Positions 54,911 through 64,000 of a stretch of DNA of 64,000 nt are shown one piece after another; the stretch's first letter is position 1, and the number at the start of each line of letters is the position of its first letter. The stretch is taken from positions 9,470,875 through 9,534,874 of the forward strand of contig NC_052666.1 of NCBI RefSeq assembly GCF_016802725.1. The letters are read 5' to 3'. The notes under the pieces were generated by a model that had not been told where the DNA came from, did not search any database, and saw only the letters and a list, made by a program, of their open reading frames with translations. Source of the stretch: Solenopsis invicta (taxonomy: Eukaryota; Arthropoda; Insecta; Hymenoptera; Formicidae). The position numbers were made by a program, and so were the translations under genes.

Positions 54911-56789
54911 TATATATTACACAAAATGTGTAATTGCATATTTACGTATTATACATTGCATATTTATACTTATTGTAAATATTTTAATGAGAATATTTGC
55001 ATATCTGTTATTACTATTTTCGTTTAAATTAAAAAATATCGTTTAATTAAAAAATAAATTAATATTATTTTTACACTGCATTGTTAAGATATTATTTTTG
55101 TTGTATCCAATGTTTCATTACATGTTTGAATTCTCTAACATTGACTAGAAAAAATAACAGTAATACAAATACAATTTTAAATGCATTTTCTAATTTCATT
55201 ACAGGCTCACACAATAAACGAAATAAAATTACTGATCCTATTGAAAATATTAAACAAGCTTCAGAATCATCTTCAATATCATCATTGCTTCCAACGTCTT
55301 TAGGAATATCGGGCTCTAAATTGGATTCGTTTATAAGAAAAACTACAACAGTGGAAAGTAAAAAGATTCATCTCCAAATTGCAAAATATATATATAGTAC
55401 GAATTCATCGTTTCGGCATGTAGAACATGACGAATTTAAGAAAATGATTCATCTTTTACGTCCTGGTTACAAACCACCAACCCGTTATGAAATTGCTAAC
55501 GAACTATTAGATGAAGTTTATACTTCCGTGAGATAAAACACTGAAAAAGATTTGAATGGTAAAATAGTTTCTATGATGATGGATGGCTGGAGTAATCTTC
55601 ACATTGAACCAATTGTTTGTATTTCAGTAACCGATGTATCAGAAGGAAATATTCATTTAATTGATACAATTGATACAAGAGAAAATAGACATACTGCAGA
55701 TTATTTATTAAATTTAGCTGTTACATCGATTAAAGATTGTCAAAAATTTGGTTGCTTTATTAAAAGTTTTGTAACTGATAATGCAAGTAACATGACTAAA
55801 ATGAGAAAGCAACTCTCAGAGTGCGAAGATTTAAGTATGCCAGATATAATAACATATGGCTGTTCTGCACATATTCTAAATTTATTGGCAAAAGATGTAG
55901 ATGTGCCAGGTCTAAAGGATGAAGTAAAAAAAATAATAAAGTATTTCAAATATACTCATTTTCCAGCGGCTAAATATAAACAGGCAGGCGGCACTTCTCT
56001 TAATTTACCTATTGATGTCCGTTGGAACACTTTATCCGATTGCTTTGTATCATACTTAAAAAATTGGCATATTCTTGTAAAAATATGTTCAGAAAACCGT
56101 GTTGCAATTGATACAGAAATACAGGCTAAAGTTCAAAATCTTAATTTAAAAAACAATGTAGAAAAATATTTATTTAAGTTACAGAAAATTTCAAACGCAT
56201 TGGATAAAGTTCAAAATGAAACATGCACTATCGGAGAAGCTGCTGAAATATGGTTAGATTTATTGCAACGTGTCGAAAAAGAAGACTTTACTACTTTTGA
56301 AATAGATTGTTTTAAGACTCGTTTTAATATGGCGATGACTCCATATCATTTTTTAGCAAACTTCTTAGATCATCGTTACAGAGGTCAAAAATTAAAGCAA
56401 AATCAATTAGAAGGAGCGTTAGAGTATGCAGCTGCATATCATCCTGAAGCAATGCGGTTTATAATCTTATATCAAGCAGAAAGTTCACCATTCAGAAAAT
56501 ATTTATTTTCAACTCAAAACGTAAACAATATTAATCCGGTATCATGGTGGCGAGCTCTTCGGAGTAGCATAAACAATGCCATGTTTGAATTAACTATGCA
56601 ACTGCATACAGCTGTAGCATCCTCTGCAGGTATTGAAAGATTATTTTCTACTTTTGGTTTAGTTCACAGTAAAATACGTAATAAGTTAGGAACAGAAAAA
56701 GCGTCAAAACTAGTATCCATTATGAGAAGTTTAAATTCAAACAGATCGATTTTGAAAGACGATTAAAAATTATATGTATTGTATGTATG

Positions 56790-56795
56790 TATGTA

Positions 56796-56846
<51 letters not shown>

Positions 56847-56937
56847 TATTAACAAATATATTATTACATATATTATTAACATATGTATTATTAAACATAA
56901 TATATATTATTTGTATACTTTTTATTTGTATAACACA

Positions 56938-57002
<65 letters not shown>
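56790..57002. repeat. (TA)n and (CA)n microsatellites at the hAT-1 3' side
   Basis: A TA run (about 56,797-56,842) and a near-perfect CA run (56,933-57,002) follow the transposase stop codon within the 3' untranslated part of hAT-1. Confidence 0.9.
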
Positions 57003-57004
<2 letters not shown>

Positions 57005-57334
57005 GCAAACGTTTTATATATTTAAAATAAATTTTATTATATATGCAAATCAAAAATTATTTAAATACTTCGAAAATTTATAAATATATTATTGAAAACA
57101 CATTTAAAAGAATCATATTTTAAACACGTTTAAAACAAAAACATGTTTAATTTGGTGTGATGTTTAAAACGTGTTTTAAACATTTGTTTTAAACATAAAT
57201 GTTTAAAACGTAACAACCCTGCCCATGGGATCCTCTGTAGTGCAACTACGGGATAATTTTTCCGCGGTTGCAGGGCTTCCCTTCCCTCGGCAGCCTCTGC
57301 AGCGTGACGACGGGAAAACATTTCCGCGGTTGCA

Positions 57335-58487
57335 GGGCGCGGCGCCGCCACCTTGTTCGCAGCAATCAAGAGAGGGTTCAGCTGTCTCTGAACCGCTCTG
57401 AGTGGCGGTGCAAAGATAGATTCGCGCAGCCCGGCAGGAGTCGGCTTAGCCGTCTTCTTTTTCTTCTTTCGCTTCCCCCTTGGCTCTGACCCCAGAGGGG
57501 GGGAAGTCCTCCCTATCGGGTAGGACCCGATGGACCGTCCCCAGGTCCACATCGGTGGCCTGTCCGCGGGTGGTCTGAAGGGCGGACTACTCTATCCCCT
57601 TCGACCACTCGAGGCTGACGGAGACGACACTTTCTCGGTCACCATTTCGGCCCTGACATGGCTCAGAAAGCCCACATCGGTCCTAGGGGTGCCCGTTCTG
57701 CGCCACGGGCGTTTGTCTGGAGCTCGAGGAAGGCGTTCTTGGCTCTCAGCCTTTCCAGGTTTCCCTCGAGCTTCTTTTTCTCCGCGAGCCACTCCACCCT
57801 GGCATTTTCCAGGGAGAAGTCCTCACCCGCCCTAAGTGCGGGCTCACCCTCTGTCCGTCCAATTATGGAGAAGAGTACAGCAATGAGCTCTGTGTACGCC
57901 CTTTATAGGTCTCGTTTTATAGAGCCTTGAATATTGTTCGATTGCTTCACTGACTTTGCCAGTTCTCGTTAGACAATCGCTGCCACCGCAGCCATCGGTT
58001 GGCTATCATAGTCGATAGCCAGCTCCATGGCCTTGTTATTCGCATTTGGTCCGACGCCGATGACGGCTTGATTACAGCGTCTAGGATGGCCTTGTGGTCC
58101 TTGTCTGGCCTTTTCGGCCTCAGCACGGCGGGCCATAGTTTCTACCGTAAACTGGCCCTTGTGGGAAGGGTCAATCGCCGGGCTGCTCCTACTTTTGCGG
58201 GGCGGCTCCTCCTCAGAGTCGAACGAGATAAATATCTCATCACGGTCCCGTTCTCTTTCCGGTGCGATCGCTTATTCCTGCGGGGCCCCTCCCTCTCCGT
58301 CCAAAGATCAATGGGGCTAAGAGGCCAAAGACGAGGAAATGCTGGGCTTCAAGCCACCTGTCCGTCCCTTTTTGCTGGAGGCCGGTCCTGGTTTATATTC
58401 AGGGGCAGAGCCTCAAGCAACTCTCTCCTCTACATCGCTCCTACGGAGAACGATAGTCAGCACTTTATTGTTTGGAGAATTTGTCAT
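57335..58487 (-). pseudogene. R1-D ORF1, N-terminal part
   Basis: Start at the ATG at 58,487 (MTNSPNNKV), at the same place as in R1-M. Later pieces include GKRKKKKKTAKPTPAGLRES and IFAPPLRAVQRQLNPLLIAA, homologous to R1-P ORF1. The gag stops at the X_B boundary and continues at 42,324. Several frameshifts. The segment between about 57,560 and 58,450 aligns by composition and scattered motifs only. Confidence 0.7.
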
Positions 58488-59588
58488 GGTTGTATAAATC
58501 CCACTCCCCGTGACGGCTCCGCCAACCGGCGTGTCTCCCACACTCTCCGAAGAGACAGACCCTGCGCCCGGATACTCCCGGGTGGTCGGCATATGGCGTT
58601 GGCACAGGGAATGTTACATCCGGTGCACGGGCTTCCGACCCCTTACTCACCGCGGGCGGGGCAAACCCCAGACTTGCGCGGCTTTTGGGGGTCTCCCACG
58701 TCCGACAATGGGGGCACCGTTACGGGTGGCGCTACCCGGGGGGCCCCACGGACAAATCGGGTAACGGAGGCGGCGCCCCTCCGCACCCTAACCGCCATGG
58801 CGACCAGCACGTTCGCCATGGGGAATAGTCCACACGACAGACAACCACAGACTCAGTGTCCCGTTTCGAAAGGGACGACGTCGCGGAAACACCGGGTACT
58901 CTCAACACCGCCTCAGGCCCTGCTTCGGAATATTTCCGAGCGGCCCCAAGGCCAATCCGTCCCGCAGCCCCAGGAAGAGTTTCCCACGAGGAGCGCGACG
59001 GATCGTTCTCTACCGTTCTGGCCCAGCCTTGGATTACCTCCAAACGGCCCGGAGACGGCCCAGCTCGGCAGGCCCGGAGATTTCGGGGTTCTGTCGGTCT
59101 TAGTCCCAAGATACGGTCCGGCACTTTGTTCTGAGGTAAGGCCTTGTTCCGAGGATACCGGACGATTCCATCTAGGCCCTGCCTCAGAATGCGTCCGAGC
59201 GGCCCCGGGGCCGGCCCGCGGCCTCGGGAAAAGTTTCCCACGAGGTGCGCGCCGGATCATCCACTGCCCCTCTGACACTGCCTCGGAATACCTTCGGGCA
59301 ACCCAGAGACGGCTCAGCCCGCTGGGTCCGGGAAATTTCAAAATCCCAACGGCCTGTCCTACTTTTTTGAGGAGCCGGCTCTCCTCATGCCAAGACACGA
59401 ACCGTAAAAACGACCCCGTGCCCAGACACTGAAATCACCGACCCCTCCGCCTCGTGCGTCCTCCGCGCCAAAAGGCGCCTTGGGCACTGCATTTGCCTTC
59501 AAAGAAGGCAAATGCTTTCCCTGGTGACTTCTTAGACCCTCTGCCTGAGCAGAGGGAGCCCCCTCACCTTGACAAGGTCACCGACGAG
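58488..59588 (-). promoter_or_regulatory. R1-D 5' UTR
   Basis: Homologous to the R1-M and R1-P leaders, including the repeated TTCCGAGCGGCCC units, and more diverged than either. Its first bases (TCGTCGGTGACC) align with the family start and abut gypsy pol text, which sets the 5' end near 59,588. Long open frames on the other strand are compositional. Confidence 0.65.
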
Positions 59589-60093
59589 CGAAGTTGTTGA
59601 CAATCTTATCGATCCCAAGATGACCTAAGCCGTCATGGCAAGTACGAATAATATTATCTTCCATACATTTAAGGACGTAGAACAATTTCTTATTTTTAAA
59701 TTTGCGGTGGAATAACCATTTCTCAATTGATACTTTTTATTTTCGACATTTTTCAATTTATCGCGGATTTTACAAATTTCGATATCTCTATCTTGTCAAA
59801 TTAACAACGTTTGTTCAAATGTATTCGCTTCTAAAACTAATATGCTATTACAACGACTCAATGCGTTAACGTGAGATATGCGCGCTTCGGGACGATGCTG
59901 GACGATGCTCAATTTTATAATCATAATTTTGCAAAAACATCACCTATCTAGAAATACGTGAAATGACGGTTTGCTTATTCAAAGTAAGATTATTACAATC
60001 AGTAAAAATAATAAACAAAATTCCAGATAAATAAATATAAAATCTTTTGATGACATTTACGGCCGCCAAACACTCCAGCTCAAAGCTGTTATA

Positions 60094-61415
60094 CGAGGTG
60101 TGTTCAAAAAGTATCGCGAATTTTGAATTTTCGCGGGTTACGTATATTCGAATTTCGATCTTTTTGTGGCGTTATGTTGGTACTCATGTCTCTCACTTAT
60201 GCCGACAAGCTCGGCCATTTTGAATGTTCACTTAATTGTTGACAGCTGCTTTGCTTGCACGTGTTTTGGATCGTCTTCGATTTTTACCTATTCAAAAAAA
60301 TGGATCAAAGAACCTGTATCAAATTTTGTGTGAAAAACGAAATTAAGTGCGCGGATGCATTCCGAATGTTGACTGTGGCATACGGAGAAGCTACCTTGGA
60401 CCGAAGCAACGTTTATCGGTGGTACAAAATGTTCTCAGAAGGCCGAGAAGATGTGAACGACGAAGAGCGTGCCGGACGCCCGAGCACTTCAATAACAGAC
60501 GAAAAAATTAATGAAGTGGAGAAAATGGTATTGGCCAATCGTCGAATCACCGTTAGAGAAGTTGCTGAGGACCTAAACATATCGATTGGCTCGTGCCATT
60601 CGATTTTTATCAATGATTTGGGCATGAGACGGGTCGCCGCGAAATTCGTACCAAAATTGCTCAATTGCGACCAAAAACAGCATCGCATGAACATTGCTAA
60701 TGAGATGTTGGACTCTGTCCGCGACGACCCAAATTTGCTCCAGAGGGTCATAACTGGTGACGAATCGTGGGTTTATGGTTATGACGTGGAAACCAAAGCT
60801 CAATCATCTCAATGGAAGCTGCCGCACGAACCAAGACCGAAAAAAGCGCGCCAAGTTCGGTCGAATGTGAAAGTTTTGCTGACAGTTTTCTTCGATTGCA
60901 GGGGCGTGGTGCATCATGAGTTCTTGCCACAGGGTAGAACGGTCAATAAGGAATATTACCTGCAAGTTATGCGCAATTTGCGCGAAGCAATCCGCCAGAA
61001 ACGCCCGGATTTGTGGAAGAACAAAAATTGGCTTTTGCACCACGATAACGCCCCTGCTCACACATCGTTGCTTGTGCGCGACTTTTTGGCCAAAAGCAAC
61101 ACACTAATGATGCCGCAGCTACCGTATTCCCCAGATCTGGCCCCCTGTGACTTTTTTTTGTTCCCTAAACTGAAGAGGCCCATGAAAGGACGACGTTACG
61201 CTACGCTTGACGAGATAAAGACGGCATCGAAGGAGGAGCTGAACAAGATAAAAAAAAATGATTTTTTGAAGTGCTTCGAAGATTGGAAAAACCGTTGGCA
61301 CAAGTGTATAATATCTCATGGGGATTACTTTGAAGGGGACAAAATAGATATTCATGAATAAATAAATAATTTTTGAAAAAACACAAAATTCGCGATACTT
61401 TTTGAACACACCTCG
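60094..61415 (+). mobile_element. Mariner copy 3 (family A), inside gypsy pol
   Basis: 1,322 bp, same ends as copy 1, TA flanks at 60,092-60,093 and 61,416-61,417. It splits the gypsy RNase H at a TA. Confidence 0.96.
60300..61361 (+). CDS. Mariner transposase, family A copy 3, intact
   Basis: 353 residues from MDQRTCIKF, full length, DD34D motifs all present (TGDESWVYGYD, HHDNAPAHTSL, PYSPDLAPCDFFLFP). One change next to the catalytic third motif, MMPQLPYSP instead of MMPQPPYSP, could affect activity. Otherwise almost identical to copy 1. Confidence 0.94.
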   Translation: MDQRTCIKFCVKNEIKCADAFRMLTVAYGEATLDRSNVYRWYKMFSEGREDVNDEERAGRPSTSITDEKINEVEKMVLANRRITVREVAEDLNISIGSCHSIFINDLGMRRVAAKFVPKLLNCDQKQHRMNIANEMLDSVRDDPNLLQRVITGDESWVYGYDVETKAQSSQWKLPHEPRPKKARQVRSNVKVLLTVFFDCRGVVHHEFLPQGRTVNKEYYLQVMRNLREAIRQKRPDLWKNKNWLLHHDNAPAHTSLLVRDFLAKSNTLMMPQLPYSPDLAPCDFFLFPKLKRPMKGRRYATLDEIKTASKEELNKIKKNDFLKCFEDWKNRWHKCIISHGDYFEGDKIDIHE

Positions 61416-61864
61416 TATTGCGCTTCCGTCGCCGTAATTCTACGGCTAAAATATGACACGAATCTCATAGTAGCGTCATTCTGCTTTTGCAATAAAATCG
61501 CGTCAAATCCACTTGCGTCACAATACAATTTCATCATAATTTAGAAGAGTAAAGAGCAAGAATCGCCTGTGATGACAATAATTCTTTTAGCAGTTCAAAT
61601 GCACGATTTTCTTCCGGGTCAAATTGAAAAATTGCATTTTTCTTGACCAAATCATAAAGCGGTTTAGCTATCAAAAACTTTTTAATAAGTCGGCGGAAGT
61701 AACTAACAAGACATACAAATCTGCGAACTTTCTTTATATTACGCGATAGTAGGTAACCGACAACGGATTCGACATTTTCCAAGCTAGGTCAAATACGATT
61801 TTTATTGATCAAATAACCAAGATAAACAATTTCGCGACACAAGAATCTAACCGAAACTATAACT

Positions 61865-62127
61865 TGTGTGGTGAATCGAGGCTAATTACTGATACAAATT
61901 GCTTGTATTCATAATAAAAGACAATATATTTAGAAAGAAGTTTTACAAAGATAATGTAAGAACAGTCTTCAGCGCGTGCATCACATAAAAGACAAGCGGG
62001 GACAAACATGAACCATGTGTCTAGTCAAGTGGGAAAAATGAAACCTTTCTAGTGCTGTTTCCTGCCGCGTATCCTTCAGTCATCCATTTTAGTAATTTCT
62101 ATATATCTCTATGAACAAAAACTAACA
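61865..62127 (-). repeat. Candidate copia 3' LTR
   Basis: A unit of about 263 bp between the end of the copia RNase H and the resumed gypsy RT. Minus-strand ends TGTTAG...CCACACA (TG...CA). No second LTR in the window to compare, no clear TSD, and no AATAAA, so the limits are tentative. Confidence 0.4.
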
Positions 62128-62187
62128 AGTAAAAATATAAAATATAATGATAAAAACAATATCCCACAATCCGATCTCTTGGTTTTA

Positions 62188-64000
62188 TCAGTCAATAATA
62201 TTCATAACCTTCTTTAAATGTTTTGATAGAGTCGGGCCTCCTAGTGGCTTTGTTAAACAATCTCTTGTTATATTATCACTGGATACATGCTTGACAAGAA
62301 TATTTTTATTCCTTACAGCCTTTTGGATGTAATAGCATTTTCGGTTCATTAATTTGGATTTAGTTTTAAAACTTTCATCGTTTGTCAATTTAACAGCGTT
62401 TAGATTATCACAATTTAATTCTCTTGCTGTTTTTTCTTTGTATCCCATCTCGTATAGTATTCTGGAGATCCATATTACTTCTTTTAATCCTTCCAGCATT
62501 GCTTCTAATTTACTTTCCGTCGATGACAACGGAACAATTGATTGGTTTTTACTTCTCCAATGTATTAAATTTCCATTTCTGTATAGTAATAATCCGATAA
62601 AAAATTTTGCGTCTTCTGTTCTATCCCATGCATCAGATTCACATTTTATTTTTGTTGAGTTCTTCCTTTTAAACTTCAAGCAATAATTAATGGTACTTTT
62701 TAAATATCATAAGATTCTTTTTAATGCTGCATGTGTATTATTCTTGGTTTGTTGATAAATTGTGATAAACAGCTTAGTGCAAATGATAAATCTGGCCTTG
62801 TCTAGACATTCAAGTACATCAGTCTTCCCATCAATTCCTGATACGCTTGGACATCAGCTTTTTCACTTCCTTCACAATCTTTCATTTTTATGTTTATATC
62901 TCTTGGCGTCTTCACAATATTACACTCTTTTATTCCATATAGTTCAAGTAACTTTTCAATGTATTTGCTTTGATGTACAGATATTCTTCCTTTTTCTTAA
63001 TCCATTTGCATTCCTAGTACAACTTTTGCTTTTCCGAGGTTTTTAATATCTATGTATTCTTTAATCTTGTAAATATAGCTCTTCTCAAACTCATTATCAC
63101 TTGACACTGTTGACATATCATCCACATGTATTCCGCAATATAAGAATTTATTTTTCTCTCTTGCAAAAAATAAACATGAGTTTTTCTTAAACTGTTTTAA
63201 TCCGCATATTACTAAAATATTGGTGAGAAATTCATTCCAACACCTGCCAGCTTGTTTAAATCCAAATATACTTTTCTTCAATCTACACACTTGTTCCTTA
63301 TTATTTTGCAGTCCATCTGGTAATTCTATAAATATTTTCTCTTCCAATCTTCTATGTAGAAATGCTGTCATTCACGTCGTAGAGCTTCATCTTCCTTTCT
63401 TCTTGCGCACTTATGCTAAATAATAGTTTTATCGTGTCTATTCTTACTACTGGGACAAACGTTTCTCCATAATCTACTCCTAGACGTTGCCCACATCCTT
63501 GTGCAACTAATCGTGCTTAGTATCGTCCCGATCCTGTATTAGGGTCTTCTTTTATATCAAATACCCACTTGCATTTAATAACTCTCTTATTCTTCGGTTG
63601 TGGTACGATATACCATACTCCATGTTTTTTCATTGACGTCAATTCTTCATTAATAGTATATCTCCAATATTTCCAATCTATTGACTTTTTTGCCTGCTGA
63701 ACGTTTCTTGGAATATCTTTATCTATAATTATCATTGCAGACTGTTGTTCTTTAATTCTTATAGATTTTTTAACATTTTCTTGTTCTTTTCTTCTTTCCT
63801 CCTCTTCTCGTCTTAAATTTTTCTTTATTTATTGTACATCACAGCTTTTGTTGTTCCTTTCGGTCTTCCTCTGGTTTTCATTTTTATTGACTGCACTTGG
63901 ATTTTTATATATTCATTTCCTCCTATGCGTTCTTCAATTGTTTCATCTGTAGAATCTTTATTTTCATTTTCTATTTCGTGTCTATCTTTAAGTTCTCCCA
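62188..64000 (-). pseudogene. Ty1/copia pol relic (RT and RNase H)
   Basis: Minus strand, entering from the right edge. RT: WRYTINEELTSMKKHGVWYI, KRVIKCKWVFDIKEDPN, a stop, then ARLVAQGCGQRLGVDYGETF, LHRRLEEKIFIELPDGLQNN, CRLKKSIFGFKQAGRCWNEF and GIHVDDMSTVSSDN (catalytic DD). RNase H: WRSKNQSIVPLSSTESKLEA and VSSDNITRDCLTKPLGG. Several in-frame stops (near 63,000, 63,370 and 63,517). The order and motifs are diagnostic of Ty1/copia. The integrase and gag would lie beyond 64,000. Confidence 0.88.

Larger units (their letters stand above)
51828..56766 (+). pseudogene. hAT-1 transposase, two exons, decayed
   Basis: Exon 1 (ATG 51,828 to about 53,365) encodes the BED zinc finger (CKYCKKEICALVARMKLH) and an acidic tail (DEESDQFEMDDIDLNTKSER). 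It has an in-frame stop at codon 11 and is split by mariner copy 2. A GTAAGT donor at 53,366 and a TTTCATTACAG acceptor before 55,205 keep the frame (RQN-CSHNKRNK). Exon 2 continues to 56,766 with one in-frame stop at 55,534. Core motifs: MMDGWSNLHIEP, FVTDNASNMTKMRKQL, YGCSAHILNLLAKDV, LPIDVRWNTLSDCF; dimerisation end NPVSWWRALR, ASSAGIERLFSTFGLVHS. The intron contains mariner family B and microsatellites. Confidence 0.88.
51109..57221 (+). mobile_element. hAT-1: hAT transposon inside X_D
   Basis: Terminal inverted repeats CAGGGTTGTTA and an 8 bp duplication CCCATGGG (51,101-51,108 and 57,222-57,229), the standard hAT signature. Subterminal GTTTAAAAC-like motifs cluster at both ends (51,145-51,250 and 57,110-57,215). 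Own length is about 3.5 kb after removing two mariners. AT-rich non-coding stretches (51,260-51,820 and 54,920-55,200) hold no other feature. Confidence 0.92.
47708..57272 (-). repeat. X repeat, copy X_D (1,369 bp own sequence), nested in X_B
   Basis: Own segments are 47,708-48,437, 50,510-51,108 and 57,230-57,272. Minus-strand ends are TGCAACCGCGG (57,272) and CGGTCA (47,708), flanked by a perfect 6 bp duplication GGGCTT (47,702-47,707 and 57,273-57,278). Palindromes are at 48,218-48,237 and 48,246-48,259, with a minus-strand AATAAA at 48,088. Because it lies in X_B, two X terminal hairpins stand in tandem at 57,240-57,334. Confidence 0.8.
42325..57334 (-). repeat. X repeat, copy X_B (1,392 bp of own sequence)
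   Basis: Own segments are 42,325-43,092, 47,138-47,707 and 57,273-57,334, after removing a mariner and the nested X_D. The minus-strand start is TGCAACCGCGG (57,334) and the end CGTTCA (42,325). The flanks GGGGGC and GGGCGC agree at five of six positions. Internal palindromes are at 42,827-42,846 and 42,854-42,867 and a minus-strand AATAAA at 42,681. R1-D gag continues on both sides, proving that this is an insertion. Confidence 0.75.
59589..61864 (-). pseudogene. Ty3/gypsy pol relic (RT end, RNase H, integrase start)
   Basis: Read on the minus strand from 61,864: REIVYLGYLI, then RRFVCLVSYFRRLIKKFLIA (RT thumb/connection), LYCDASGFDAILLQKQND (RNase H start with Asp), and after the mariner FELECLAAVNVIKRFYIYLS, EHRPASSRS and CHDGLGHLGIDKIVNN (integrase HHCC zinc region). 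Stops and frameshifts are scattered. The mariner copy 3 at 60,094-61,415 splits the RNase H; R1-D abuts the integrase end and copia the RT end. Role: reverse transcription and integration in the intact ancestor. Confidence 0.85.

Noticed and set aside
57999..59432. 477-codon open frame on the plus strand
   Set aside because: It lies over the R1-D 5' UTR and ORF1 start in antisense. High GC reduces stop codons, and the sequence has no motif; equivalent frames occur over the R1-M and R1-P leaders.
1..64000. CRISPR array, operon or riboswitch
   Set aside because: No regularly spaced short direct repeats with unique spacers and no prokaryotic gene layout; the content is eukaryotic transposons throughout.

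Overview
No host gene is recognisable in this window. It is a deeply nested block of transposable elements in an animal genome, most likely an insect. The clues are six perfect TTAGG telomere-type units (35,821-35,850), many R1-clade non-LTR retrotransposons, full-length mariners, hAT elements, a Transib, and Ty3/gypsy and Ty1/copia relics. An ant or other hymenopteran would fit, but the sequence does not prove it.

Layout, read as insertions. Right edge: a Ty1/copia relic (61,865-64,000, minus) lies in a Ty3/gypsy pol relic (59,589-61,864, minus), which also carries an intact mariner (60,094-61,415). Abutting the gypsy is the 5' end of an R1-like element on the minus strand (R1-D, 5' UTR from about 59,588). 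Its ORF1 is cut three times: by two nested copies of a 1.33-1.39 kb TG...CA repeat (called X here: X_B 42,325-57,334 and, inside it, X_D 47,708-57,272), probably by the 40 kb block 1,204-41,465, and by X_E (1-620). X_B contains a mariner (43,093-47,137) that itself holds a CR1-like LINE. X_D contains a 2.07 kb foldback palindrome (48,438-50,509) and a hAT (51,109-57,221) that holds two mariners.

Left and middle: a 422 bp miniature LTR-like element (1,727-2,148); a tRNA-like inverted-repeat unit split by a 5'-truncated R1 copy (R1-A, 2,291-3,761); a DDE transposase relic; a stretch with a periodic TGTGGATAA motif; and a gypsy gag relic. Then comes the plus-strand R1 copy R1-P, about 7.5 kb of its own sequence spread over 7,432-41,167. 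R1-P is split by a near full-length minus-strand R1 (R1-M, 9,408-17,679, with its own X copy), a Transib with a RAG1-like transposase (20,414-25,514, with an intact mariner inside), a second hAT (25,803-36,536, with a solo LTR and a gag-only R1-clade element inside), and a probable solo LTR (38,775-40,878).

Most joints are supported by matching termini and target-site duplications (TSDs) read directly: 13 bp for R1-M, 5 bp CGGCG for Transib, 8 bp for both hATs, 14 bp for the gag-only element, 14-15 bp for R1-A, 6 bp for X_D, and TA for all five mariners. The mariners and a CR1-like LINE carry the only long open frames. The R1, Transib, hAT, gypsy and copia genes are broken by frameshifts, stops and insertions. 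The least ordinary items are the gag-only element beside TTAGG repeats, the Transib with CACAGTG ends, the X family with GGG-biased targets and compensated hairpins, the tRNA-like inverted-repeat target and the miniature LTR element.
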